A stretch of DNA of 64,000 bases from contig CAYFWF010000031.1 of assembly GCA_964346815.1 (NCBI GenBank), forward strand, positions 1 through 64,000, in the 5' to 3' direction. The number at the start of each line of letters is the position of its first letter. Within the stretch, counting starts at the first letter, position 1. The DNA comes from CAYFWF01 sp964346815. Its GTDB lineage: Bacteria > Acidobacteriota > Aminicenantia > Aminicenantales > Aminicenantaceae. Shown one piece after another: positions 1 through 7,635 of this stretch. The translations under genes were made by a program, and so were the position numbers. The notes beneath the pieces were generated by a model that worked only from the letters and a program-made list of their open reading frames with translations, had not been told where the DNA came from and did not search any database.

Positions 1-2
1 GA

Positions 3-527
3 GGACGTCCCGGCATAGCAGCTGCTACCTTTTCCAAAGAAGGAACTTTAATTAATTTTTTCCCGGTTGAATATCATTACGGCCCGGAACTTTCGTCAAG
101 AAGAGCATATAATCTTGGAGGTTCATTTAGATTATTCGATAACAGACTTTTCCTAAGCCTTCCCGATAATTATGAAATTCGAGAATATTCTCTTAAAGGC
201 ACATTATTAATGAGAATCAGAAGAGATATTAAGATAAGGCCGCCGATTTTAGAAAATGGATACAGGTTTGTAATAAGAGACATATCCGGTCCATGCTATT
301 CAACTTCAAATGGATTTCTCATTAACAAACTTTCCCTCCAGGACGAGAAAAACAAGGATATTCGTAGAACCTATCTTGATTTCTTTAATGAAAAATTTGA
401 ATTTCTTGGGTCTTATCCTCTTCAAGATGATCTTTATTTATCCGAAATTGATCAATATGATAATTTTTATTTTGTTCAGAAATATCCCTATGTCAAATTA
501 ATAAAATGTATCATGAAGATTGATTAA
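3..527 (+). CDS. Six-bladed beta-propeller protein, C-terminal part
   Basis: The frame is open from the first complete codon of the window, so this is the 3' end of a gene that starts upstream. The ATG at 210 is internal. The 174 visible residues alternate short hydrophobic strands with phrases such as 'NYEIREYSLKGTLL' and 'EKFEFLGSYPLQDDLYLSEI', the blade pattern of secreted six-bladed (NHL/TolB-like) propellers. No enzyme motif is visible. The codon usage is AT-rich, like the next two genes, and a MauE-like protein follows after 44 bp. In Bacteroidetes, six-bladed propellers, MauE/DoxX proteins and redoxins can be neighbours, so a shared envelope role is possible but inferred. The family is assigned from pattern only. 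Confidence 0.6.
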   Translation, partial: GRPGIAAATFSKEGTLINFFPVEYHYGPELSSRRAYNLGGSFRLFDNRLFLSLPDNYEIREYSLKGTLLMRIRRDIKIRPPILENGYRFVIRDISGPCYSTSNGFLINKLSLQDEKNKDIRRTYLDFFNEKFEFLGSYPLQDDLYLSEIDQYDNFYFVQKYPYVKLIKCIMKID

Positions 528-571
528 TTCCCTATTAAATCAAATTCTTATATTTTTATGAACCTTTAATT

Positions 572-1048
572 ATGAAAAAGAATCATCCCAAAAAAAAGTG
601 GATTTTAGAATTTCTCAGAATCCTGCTGGGAGTTATTTTTCTAATAACAGGACTATTTAAATTTTTCCATATGCAAGAATTCACTGATGCGATTGAGAAC
701 TATCAACTGATACCGCAAAAATTAGATATTTTTGCTGGAACCATCGTATCTTTACTTGAAGTAGTTATTGGAATTTCCCTTATTTTCTGTTTTCTAACAA
801 AGTTGGGAGTTCTAATCACAAGTTCTTTAATGATGTTATTCATTATTATTACTTCTATTACTCTCTTTAATGGATTAGATATAAACTGTGGTTGTTTTAT
901 CGGTATTTATAATCAAAAGATTAGTTTTTTTAGTCTAGTTATACAAATAATTATACTCGCTTTCTCTCTAATAATATTAAAACACTATAGTCAATTGAGT
1001 GGTGCATTTAATATAAAGCAGGCTAGAAGACAACAAAGTAAAGATTGA
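572..1048 (+). CDS. MauE/DoxX-family redox-associated membrane protein
   Basis: A 158-residue protein with about four hydrophobic helices (about 12-32, 52-74, 78-100 and 115-137). Residues 105-109 read NCGCF, close to the CGC signature of MauE-like DoxX proteins. MauE-type proteins are thought to pass electrons across the cytoplasmic membrane for disulfide formation or reduction of exported proteins. The stop lies a few bases before the ATG of the redoxin gene, so the two are probably co-translated and work together as membrane electron carrier and periplasmic thiol protein. No clear ribosome binding site is seen at the ATG. The substrate is unknown. Confidence 0.72.
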   Translation: MKKNHPKKKWILEFLRILLGVIFLITGLFKFFHMQEFTDAIENYQLIPQKLDIFAGTIVSLLEVVIGISLIFCFLTKLGVLITSSLMMLFIIITSITLFNGLDINCGCFIGIYNQKISFFSLVIQIIILAFSLIILKHYSQLSGAFNIKQARRQQSKD

Positions 1049-1056
1049 CATTTGTT

Positions 1057-1617
1057 ATGGATCAAAAGAATAGAAACTTCTTTTTCAATCTTCTTTCAAT
1101 CTATTCAGTTGTGACATCTATAATAATTATATTGTTGGTATTTCAAAACAGAAATTTTAAAAATAAGTTAAATAGAGGAGGATTGCCATTGCCAATTCTT
1201 CAAGTTGGGGATATCCTTTCACCTTTTAATACAATGGATCTCAATGGAAATTTGGCGAAAATATCCTATGGAAATTCAGAAAAGAAAAAGGTGTTTTTCG
1301 TTTTTTCAAGTTCCTGCAATATATGTAATAAGATGATAATGAAGTGGAAGGCTCTAAATTCAAAGATTAATAAGGATAAGTTTGAAGTAAGGGGCATTTT
1401 AATAAACGGGCATGAGTTGATTGGCAAATTTAAGGAAGAATTGAATGATAATTTTGAAGTCATAACTTTTCCAAACTTGGGAGTCCAGATAAATTATAAA
1501 ATATTTCGCTCTCCTATGACGATAATTGTTGATGCCCTTGGAAAAGTTGAAAAAATTTGGAGAGGAGAACTGGATGAATATTCATTGCATGAAGCAAGAA
1601 AACTACTTCGGGAGTAG
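1057..1617 (+). CDS. Membrane-anchored TlpA/AhpC-like redoxin
   Basis: A thioredoxin-fold protein of 186 residues from the ATG. One N-terminal transmembrane anchor (about residues 8-29) places the domain outside the cytoplasmic membrane. The active site CNIC is at residues 87-90 and follows a strand (KKVFFVFSSS). A later SPMT supplies the cis-proline element of the fold. A TTG at 1045 would overlap the previous stop, but ATG 1057 gives a cleaner N-terminus; neither has a strong ribosome binding site. With the upstream MauE-like protein it forms a likely disulfide exchange pair. A strong hairpin terminator overlaps the last codons, so the gene ends this transcript. Confidence 0.75.
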   Translation: MDQKNRNFFFNLLSIYSVVTSIIIILLVFQNRNFKNKLNRGGLPLPILQVGDILSPFNTMDLNGNLAKISYGNSEKKKVFFVFSSSCNICNKMIMKWKALNSKINKDKFEVRGILINGHELIGKFKEELNDNFEVITFPNLGVQINYKIFRSPMTIIVDALGKVEKIWRGELDEYSLHEARKLLRE

Positions 1618-1623
1618 TTTTTT
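1599..1623 (+). terminator. Rho-independent terminator after redoxin gene
   Basis: A nine-base perfect stem AAAACTACT (1599-1607) / AGTAGTTTT (1613-1621) with loop TCGGG, continuing into a run of six T (1618-1623). The TAG stop of the redoxin gene lies inside the right arm. Confidence 0.85.
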
Positions 1624-2029
1624 GTAAACTTTGCTTAATTAGCTTGCCTAGAAAATTATTTTATTTATAACGCATAAAACTTCCACCATCCAAATTCCCT
1701 CCAAAAACAGCTCTATTGTATCTCCTCTTTTTTGACAACAGCTCGTAATTACACTGTGTCACTGATTGTGTCCCTAGCCGGTGCATTTCAGTACGCTTTA
1801 TACAGATAATCCAAATAATGAAAATCTCCCTTATTTGAGCTAACTGAATGATTTTTCAGTAAGTTGCTGGCTTTTAATGCTTTAGGAAAATCCTAAGAAA
1901 TTCTCCCTGGAGGATTTTGAGTCCAGGGCGTATCATCCCACCACATAGGATTCTTTTCTCGGCTACCAATATTGGCAAAACATACTTAAATATTCCGCAT
2001 GTATAATTACACAAAATTTGGTTACCAGC
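1624..2029. other. Intergenic region, AT-rich, with palindrome
   Basis: There is no convincing intact gene between the terminator and the Zn-ribbon gene. It holds the reverse-strand remnant at 1661-1835 and the palindrome TTAGGAAAATCCTAA at 1882-1896, which resembles the core of the repeat at 2383-2399. Confidence 0.5.
1661..1835 (-). pseudogene. Possible decayed coding remnant, family unknown
   Basis: On the reverse strand a frame of about 55 codons without a start ends at TAA (1661-1663). It reads plausible protein, for example GGNLDGGSFMRYK at the end. Just upstream a second frame continues a similar-looking sequence (GDFHYLDYLYKAY) before a stop, as if one frameshift had split a gene. 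No family is recognised and chance cannot be excluded. Confidence 0.22.
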
Positions 2030-2305
2030 TCATAATTTCAATTTCGCCTGTTTTTTATCCCTTTTCTTTGACGTCTTTGGCTCAATTTTCGATAGACCTA
2101 CTTCCCATAAAAAATCACCTATCAGAACAAAGTGATTCTCATAGCCACAGCCACATTTTTGATATCCTGAAGTGTTTGTGCATAATCGAAATTCACTTCT
2201 AAGTATGCGTCCGCAATTTAGACAATTCACTTTAGAAGAATGTTTGGTATTTACAATCTTCACTCTTTCAAGCGGATTTCTTGAATATTTTTTCCATCTG
2301 TTCAT
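2030..2305 (-). CDS. Small zinc-ribbon protein
   Basis: A 91-residue basic protein. A CxxC pair (C28, C31), C42 and a CGCG pair (C51, C53) form a zinc-ribbon-like core, followed by YENHFVLIGDFLW. The reverse strand carries AAGGAGG eight bases before the ATG, a strong ribosome binding site that supports a real gene. The tail is Lys-rich. It stands alone between two intergenic repeat regions. Such proteins often bind nucleic acid or partner proteins, but no specific function can be assigned. Confidence 0.6.
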   Translation of the reverse strand: MNRWKKYSRNPLERVKIVNTKHSSKVNCLNCGRILRSEFRLCTNTSGYQKCGCGYENHFVLIGDFLWEVGLSKIEPKTSKKRDKKQAKLKL

Positions 2306-2334
2306 TAGAATTCCTCCTTATTTTATAGTCTCAT

Positions 2335-2440
2335 GTTGCCATCTGAGATAATTGCTGAATTAAAGGAGCTATGCTGAAATGTCTTAGGAAAGTTCTAAGT
2401 TTGGTACCTAGAGGGACCCCATCCTTTCACATTTTCCAGA
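2335..2440. repeat. Degenerate intergenic repeat, copy upstream of padR
   Basis: The core CTTAGGAAAGTTCTAAG (2383-2399) is an imperfect palindrome. Bases 2351-2424 align with 5768-5840 downstream of the permease gene at roughly two thirds identity, sharing ATGCTG, AGTTCTAA and ACCCCATCC blocks. A shorter related palindrome is at 1882-1896. It is not a known IS end. Confidence 0.5.
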
Positions 2441-2540
2441 TCATAAAGCAGTCCACATATTTTCTTCCATTCAATAGAATCCCTCACACCATCCAACTGT
2501 TATGAGCCTTTTGGATTGAAAGCTACCTTTTGTTTGAACC

Positions 2541-2589
2541 TGTCCGACTAATTGTCCGAATCCGCACATTCCGTGTGCTTTATCGGACA
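2541..2589. promoter_or_regulatory. TGTCCGA box array (possible enhancer site)
   Basis: Two direct TGTCCGA boxes (2541-2547 and 2553-2559) and one inverted TCGGACA (2583-2589). Between the last two lies an inner inverted repeat GCACA-ttccg-TGTGC (2564-2578). It sits about 55-100 bp upstream of a sigma-54-like promoter, the usual place for an activator binding site. That role is inferred from position and symmetry. Confidence 0.45.
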
Positions 2590-2642
2590 TTCTGTTACCC
2601 GATAAAAGCAAAAAATTGGGATTAATCCCATATGAACAGATT

Positions 2643-2658
2643 TGGCACACAAAATGCA
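2643..2658 (+). promoter_or_regulatory. Sigma-54-type promoter of padR-ADOP operon
   Basis: TGGCACACAAAATGCA matches the -24/-12 consensus TGGCAC-R-N4-TTGCW at all but one defined position, with exact GG-N10-GC spacing. The predicted start, about 2669, falls inside the dyad at 2658-2678. Confidence 0.6.
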
Positions 2659-2678
2659 TATATAGCACTGTTATATAT
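2658..2678. promoter_or_regulatory. Dyad operator, probably PadR site
   Basis: Perfect inverted repeat ATATATA-N7-TATATAT overlapping the predicted transcription start, 20 bp before the padR ATG. PadR regulators bind AT-rich dyads of this size at their own promoters, so autoregulation of the operon is likely. Confidence 0.55.
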
Positions 2679-2698
2679 AAAGTTTTGTGAGGCATGGA

Positions 2699-3037
2699 AT
2701 GATATCCAAAGCATTGGTCGCGGCGTCGACGAAACCGTTGCTTCTTTCAGTCCTTCTGGATGGGGAAACATACGGCTACAGGATCATCAAACAAATGAAG
2801 ACCCTTTCCGGAGGACATCTGGAATGGTCTTTCGGCATGCTCTATCCTGTCCTTCATCGCCTGGAGAAAAATGGTTTCATCGCGTCGAAATGGAAGGCGT
2901 CCGAAAAAGGGCGGTTCCGGAAATATTACCGGTTGACCGAAGCCGGACGCAGGGAACTCGAGAGAGAGAAAAACCAGTGGTTGACAGTCAATAAAGTTTT
3001 CGCCAGGCTCTGGCAGTCATCGGAGGTCGTGACATGA
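2699..3037 (+). CDS. PadR-family transcriptional regulator
   Basis: A 112-residue winged-helix repressor. The N-terminus (STKPLLLSVLLDGETYGYRI) and the wing (LYPVLHRLEKNGFI...RKYYRLTEAGRREL) follow the short PadR pattern that accompanies ADOP permeases in Acidobacteria (TIGR03433 type). ATG 2699 is chosen because TGAGG lies six bases upstream; a GTG at 2687 would add four residues. The stop overlaps the start of the permease gene in an ATGA, so both are translated from one message. It probably represses this operon through the dyad at 2658-2678. The inducing signal is unknown. Confidence 0.88.
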   Translation: MISKALVAASTKPLLLSVLLDGETYGYRIIKQMKTLSGGHLEWSFGMLYPVLHRLEKNGFIASKWKASEKGRFRKYYRLTEAGRRELEREKNQWLTVNKVFARLWQSSEVVT

Positions 3038-5685
3038 AAAAGTCGAAAAAGTTCCACAAAACCTTCGACCTCGATAACGCCATCGCAGAATGGAGTCGGC
3101 AAATGAAACGCAGGGGCGCTCTCGAAGATGGGATGACCGCCGAATTGGAGGCCCACCTGAGGGATGAGGTGGATGACCTTATTGAACAGGGGAAAAGCCC
3201 TGAGGAGGCATTCCATGAAGTGACAGCATCGGTCGAGAGCGGAGAAGTGGTCGGGCATGAATATCACAAAACATATGCACGGGGCCTGTTCGTGGCTCCG
3301 TTTCATAGGTCCGGCGGCTTTTCCCTCCCACTCTTTCTGAATTCCGTCAAGGTATCGCTCCGAAAGATGCGCCGCCAAAAGTGGTATTCGCTGATCAGCA
3401 TCATCGGTCTGGCCGTCGGGATAGCGTGTTCCGTTCTGATTCTTCTTTGGGTCCGGCACGAGCTCTCCTATGACCGATTTCACAAGGATGCTGAAAACAT
3501 TTACAGAGTGACCATGGAAGATCATCTGAATGATAAAATTTCGGTCCATCCCTGGCTCCCCTTCCCCCTCGGACCCGCCCTCCAGAACGAGTTCCCGGAA
3601 ATCACCGCTGCCTCCCACTATCGTCCCGACGACATGGTCGTCCGCTACAAGGACAAGGCCTATACCGAAACGAAATTTCTGACCGTCGACCCCTCCTTCT
3701 TTGAAATATTTTCCTTTCCTTTCCTTCAAGGTAATCCCGATACGGCTCTCGATGACCCGCATTCCATCGTGATCCGCGACACGATGGCCGAGAAATACTT
3801 CGGCTTTGAGGATCCCATCGGGAAAGTCCTCAACCTCAGCGGCAGAGCGGACCTCGCCGTTTCTGCGGTCATCCATATCCCGGATGCGTCGGATTTCCAG
3901 TTCGATTTCTTTTTCACATTCCAATCCTATCCCCTATTCAACGTCGATCTGGCTCCTTTGGAAGCCAACTGGAGCGGGAAGAACTATCAAACCTATATCC
4001 TTCTCCAAAAGGGCAGCTCCGCCGCGCTCCTGGAAAAGAAAATTTCCGGATTCCTGAAACCCCGCACACCTGGCCGGACCGAAATCCTCCGCCTCCAAAA
4101 ACTCTCCCGGATCCATTTATTCAAGCCCGATGGTTCGGACGGCCTTATGCGATACGTCCGTATTTTTTCCCTGATCGCAATCTTCATCCTGCTGATCGCT
4201 TGCATCAACTTCATGAACCTGGCAACAGCCCGTTTCGAAGGGCGTGCCAAGGAAGTCGCTCTTCGAAAAACACTGGGCGGGACACGCGGGCAGCTCATCC
4301 GGCAGTTCTTCAGCGAATCCCTCCTCCATGCCGGGCTTGCCATGGCAGCCGGGCTGCTTCTTGTTGAACTGGCGTTGCCATCCTTCAACCACATCACAGG
4401 CCGCCAGCTCGGCCTCGACCTTTCCCATGCCGATCTGGTTATCGGGCTTCTTGCTATCGTTCTCGTGTCAGGATTCATTTCGGGACTCTACCCCGCCCTG
4501 TTCCTTTCCTCATTCGCTCCCGCCAGAGCCAGCAAAGAGTTTTCCCATCCTCGAGGGCATGGTGCCCTATTCCGCAAGGCTCTCGTCATCTTCCAATTCG
4601 CGCTCTCGACCATACTTATCATAGGGACACTTGTCGTCAAGTCCCAAATCTCGTTTATCATGAACCGCGACCTCGGGATGGCCAAGGAGAACATCGTCTA
4701 CCACCTGATGCAGACAAAAACCCGGGACTCGGTGGAAGTTGTTGGGGAAGAACTCCTAAAACATCCCGACATCATGAGTATCGCAAGCTGCAGCAGCCTT
4801 CCTTCCAATATCCAAAGCTGGATCGGTTATATCGATTGGGAAGGACGATCTTCCGAACAGCGGGTTTATCCCGCTTTTATGTCTGTCGACTACGACTTTC
4901 TCATGACGGCCGGCCTGACTGTCGTCAAAGGCCGCGACTTCTCCCGATCCCGGCCTGTCGATGAGGAAAATTTCATCATCAACGAGACCGCCCTCCGGCA
5001 AATGGGAATTGAAAATCCCCTTGGTCTGGAACTGCGGTTTTGGGGCCACAGGGGACAGATCATCGGTGTCGTCAAGGACTTTGCCAACCGGCACATGTCC
5101 TCGAGCACCGCACCAATGATACTGACCGCCGGCGCTTGGGGAGCGAGCCGGAGCTATCTCCTTTTGAGGCTGAGGCCGGGCAACCCTGCCAGCGCCATCG
5201 AACACTTCCGGAAAGTTTGGCAGAAAGCCAATCCAGGCTTCCCCTGTGAATACGAGTTCCTGGACGAAGCCTTTAACCGGATGTATACGAACGAACAGAG
5301 GTTATCACGGATACTTTTTTCCTTTGGCGTTCTGGCTGTTATTATTTCCTGTCTCGGCTTAGTCGGTCTTTCCTCGTACACAGCCGAGGAGAAAACAAAG
5401 GAGATCGGCATCCGCAAAGTGCTGGGGGCCTCTCCATGGAAAATTATTTCTCTCTTTTCGATGAACTTCGCGAAGCTGGTCATCATCGCCAACGCTGTAG
5501 CCTGGCCCGCAGCCTACGCGGTGATGCAGCGTTGGCTCCAGAACTATGCCTATCGGACGACGATCGGAATATGGGAATTTGCGTTGACAGGAGTCCTTGG
5601 CCTGTTCATCGCTCTTCTTTCGGTTGGCTACCAGACTCTACGGGCTGCTGCAGCGAATCCCGTGGACAGCCTTCGATACGAATAA
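3034..5685 (+). CDS. ADOP-type FtsX/MacB-like permease (PadR-linked)
   Basis: An 883-residue membrane protein with no ATP-binding domain. Residues about 8-70 form the soluble permease prefix domain seen in PadR-linked members. The first membrane helix is about 118-140, followed by a MacB-type periplasmic domain to about 330. A first FtsX helix cluster covers about 370-500 with EVALRKTLGG. The second half repeats this plan and ends with TKEIGIRKVLGA and the family tail NPVDSLRYE. MacB relatives are mechanotransmitters driven by an ABC ATPase; here none is adjacent, hence 'orphan' permease. Its cargo is unknown. It is GC-rich, unlike the AT-rich genes before it, and is flanked by copies of a degenerate repeat. 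Confidence 0.9.
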   Translation: MKKSKKFHKTFDLDNAIAEWSRQMKRRGALEDGMTAELEAHLRDEVDDLIEQGKSPEEAFHEVTASVESGEVVGHEYHKTYARGLFVAPFHRSGGFSLPLFLNSVKVSLRKMRRQKWYSLISIIGLAVGIACSVLILLWVRHELSYDRFHKDAENIYRVTMEDHLNDKISVHPWLPFPLGPALQNEFPEITAASHYRPDDMVVRYKDKAYTETKFLTVDPSFFEIFSFPFLQGNPDTALDDPHSIVIRDTMAEKYFGFEDPIGKVLNLSGRADLAVSAVIHIPDASDFQFDFFFTFQSYPLFNVDLAPLEANWSGKNYQTYILLQKGSSAALLEKKISGFLKPRTPGRTEILRLQKLSRIHLFKPDGSDGLMRYVRIFSLIAIFILLIACINFMNLATARFEGRAKEVALRKTLGGTRGQLIRQFFSESLLHAGLAMAAGLLLVELALPSFNHITGRQLGLDLSHADLVIGLLAIVLVSGFISGLYPALFLSSFAPARASKEFSHPRGHGALFRKALVIFQFALSTILIIGTLVVKSQISFIMNRDLGMAKENIVYHLMQTKTRDSVEVVGEELLKHPDIMSIASCSSLPSNIQSWIGYIDWEGRSSEQRVYPAFMSVDYDFLMTAGLTVVKGRDFSRSRPVDEENFIINETALRQMGIENPLGLELRFWGHRGQIIGVVKDFANRHMSSSTAPMILTAGAWGASRSYLLLRLRPGNPASAIEHFRKVWQKANPGFPCEYEFLDEAFNRMYTNEQRLSRILFSFGVLAVIISCLGLVGLSSYTAEEKTKEIGIRKVLGASPWKIISLFSMNFAKLVIIANAVAWPAAYAVMQRWLQNYAYRTTIGIWEFALTGVLGLFIALLSVGYQTLRAAAANPVDSLRYE

Positions 5686-5689
5686 GATA

Positions 5690-5850
5690 GAGAATCTGAT
5701 TTTTATGCTTTGATCCTGAATCTGAGAAATTAGCGGGAAATAAGCTCTTTCACAAATGCTGGGCAAGTTCGCGTATTAGAGAAGCAATGCTGGTTTGTCC
5801 TAAAAAAGTTCTAAAATTGACTATTAGCCCACCCCATCCGCTTTTATCTC
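5690..5850. repeat. Degenerate intergenic repeat, copy downstream of ADOP
   Basis: It begins directly after the permease stop. Bases 5705-5783 resemble 9153-9233, sharing TGATTTTTAT, ATCCTGAATC and GTATTA blocks. Bases 5768-5840 resemble 2351-2424, sharing ATGCTG, AGTTCTAA and ACCCCATCC. The palindromic core is degraded here (GTCCTAAAAAAGTTCTAA at 5797-5814). Confidence 0.5.
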
Positions 5851-5955
5851 CAATGGATTACAAAACACATCAAAACATCGTATGTTAAACAAATCTTTTT
5901 CTTTAATCGAAAGCGGCAAACTGGATCCTGTTGGCTTCTTATGAGAAACTGCTTC

Positions 5956-6405
5956 TCAATCAACTATTCTGGCAACTACCCTTGAAATAACCAATCTACC
6001 CTTTTTGCCCAGTTTCTCCCTAATTATTGCCTTTATAAACGGATAGGAATAGATTCCATCAAAAATTTCAAGTTCAATTTCTTCGACTTCATACATTTTT
6101 TCTTGCTTTATACCTAGCTGTTTCAATAAATCCTTAAAAGGTTCAGCATCTTTAAAATCAGTTCTTAAAAACTTGATTTTTTTTCCCTTATTTTCTTCGG
6201 TTTTTTCTAATTTTTTCCTGGAAACTTCCATAGAAATGATAAATTCATCGTATTCATTATAATCTCTCAAGTACTCGTTGAGTTCTTCTTGGAAAATATC
6301 AAACTCCATCGTATACGGATCATCTGCCAAAGGTACGACTGTCCTAACCCTATATTGAGCATTCCAATGTCCTTCCATTTCTCCCTTACTGATATGTGTT
6401 TTCAT
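5956..6405 (-). CDS. Protein of unknown function, partner of RRM protein
   Basis: 149 residues from the ATG at 6405, chosen because AAGGAGAG lies just upstream and the start then follows the RRM stop by 13 bp. A longer frame would overlap the RRM gene. The middle is charged and probably helical (EELNEYLRDYNEYDEF...VSRKKLEKTEENKGKK). The C-terminus is a basic strand-rich tail (KKGRLVISRVVARIVD). There is no signal peptide or membrane helix, so it is probably cytosolic. No family is recognised. Co-transcription with the RNA-binding protein is the only clue to its role. Confidence 0.6.
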   Translation of the reverse strand: MKTHISKGEMEGHWNAQYRVRTVVPLADDPYTMEFDIFQEELNEYLRDYNEYDEFIISMEVSRKKLEKTEENKGKKIKFLRTDFKDAEPFKDLLKQLGIKQEKMYEVEEIELEIFDGIYSYPFIKAIIREKLGKKGRLVISRVVARIVD

Positions 6406-6418
6406 TTGCGTTCTCTCC

Positions 6419-6679
6419 TTATCCACCTTGTCGGTCGTTACGAGGGCGAGCTTCGTTGACCTTGAGAGCACGTCCCTTTAAATCCTTGCCGTTGAGTCCG
6501 GTTAGAGCGGATTTGGCTTCCTGATGGTTAGGCATCTCCACAAATCCGAATCCACGCGAGTTGCCGGTATACCTGTCTGTGATGATTTTGACCGATGTAA
6601 CCTGTCCGAAATTTTCGAAAGCCTGTCGCAAATCGTCTTCCGAGACTCCAAGAAATACATTGCCTACATAAATATTCAT
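6419..6679 (-). CDS. RRM-domain RNA-binding protein
   Basis: An 86-residue single RNA recognition motif. RNP2 is IYVGNV (residues 3-8), RNP1 is RGFGFVEM (about 43-50), and a Gly/Arg-containing tail NDRQGG follows. Bacterial RRM proteins of this size bind single-stranded RNA and are often cold- or stress-induced. AAAAAGGAAG precedes the ATG. It is first in a reverse-strand pair and divergent from the MerR-type gene. The length is typical of the family. Confidence 0.88.
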   Translation of the reverse strand: MNIYVGNVFLGVSEDDLRQAFENFGQVTSVKIITDRYTGNSRGFGFVEMPNHQEAKSALTGLNGKDLKGRALKVNEARPRNDRQGG

Positions 6680-6891
6680 TTTGACTTCCTTTTTATGTTG
6701 GAATTTTGTTTGAGGAGGGATGAGTTTCTATGTTGTTGAAATTTTCCCTAATCTCTTGTGAAAATTGCCCCTTTTTTCAATCCTGAAGGTTTTTTCACTT
6801 TCAACGCTTTTAATGCTAACACAGAGAGAATTCTAAATCAAGGAAAAAGATAAAAAATATTTCTATACGTATGCTGATATTTATGTTATAA

Positions 6892-7635
6892 ATGTATACG
6901 TTTATGTATAAAATGGGGAAAACAATATTCATCAAGGATGAACTCTTGGAACAGCTTGAAATTAAGGCAAAGACGCTCAAAGAATGGGAGAGACTTCAAC
7001 TTTTGAAACCGGATGGTTTCACAAAAGACCAGATCCCTTTTTATTCAAAAGACACGCTTGAGCGAATCAAGCATATCAAAGGCTTGCTGGAATTGGGATA
7101 CGGAATAGGGGACATCCAAAAAATAATCAAAAAGGTTGGAGTACCGAAAACTTTGTTTGATCGAGACAAAAAGAAGAAATTGAATAAAGTTTTGACCATC
7201 GGCGATCTTGCTGACCGCGTCGGCGTGAGTCCTCGGGCAATCAAGCACTGGGAAAACAAAGGGATTATCGAACCGGATATGCGAAGCGAGGGCGGCTTTC
7301 GTCTCTATTCTGAAATTTACATCTATTTATGCAACTTGATCAAGGATTTACAGCTTTTTGGTTACACCCTGGAAGAAATAAAAGAAATATCAGATTTGTT
7401 CCGATATTTCCTCACCATCAAGAATGACTTGAAGGCGTACTCAAAAGAAGAAAACACGAATACACTTAATAAGATGCTGGAGCACATTCAGGCATTGTTC
7501 GAGAGGATGAGGCTGATGAGAGAAGGGATGGAACGATGGGAAGTTCTTCTCAAGAGCAAAAAAAGAGAGATCATGGAATTCAAGTCTCAAAACCAAAAAC
7601 GCTACGGATCAAAAGGAACACTGAAAAATGAGTAG
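6892..7635 (+). CDS. Regulator with two MerR-type DNA-binding domains
   Basis: 247 residues. The first winged helix is degenerate (about 14-80: LLEQLEIKAKTLKEWERLQLL). The second is canonical (about 102-170: LTIGDLADRVGVSPRAIKHWE then GGFRLY). A helical dimerisation region follows (about 180-235). No effector domain or cysteine metal site is present. ATGs at 6892, 6904 and 6913 are all possible and none has a ribosome binding site; a leaderless message is conceivable. TATACGTA (6864-6871) and TATACGTT (6895-6902) repeat around the promoter region and could be its operator. The gene overlaps the radical SAM gene by 8 bp, so it probably controls it. Confidence 0.75.
   Translation: MYTFMYKMGKTIFIKDELLEQLEIKAKTLKEWERLQLLKPDGFTKDQIPFYSKDTLERIKHIKGLLELGYGIGDIQKIIKKVGVPKTLFDRDKKKKLNKVLTIGDLADRVGVSPRAIKHWENKGIIEPDMRSEGGFRLYSEIYIYLCNLIKDLQLFGYTLEEIKEISDLFRYFLTIKNDLKAYSKEENTNTLNKMLEHIQALFERMRLMREGMERWEVLLKSKKREIMEFKSQNQKRYGSKGTLKNE

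Noticed and set aside
210..527. Complete 105-residue gene starting at ATG 210
   Set aside because: The same frame is open to the window edge and reads plausible propeller sequence upstream, so the ATG is internal.
2926..3924. 332-residue reverse-strand frame
   Set aside because: It lies opposite the padR and permease genes, has no ribosome binding site and no family-like sequence; the forward genes are certain.
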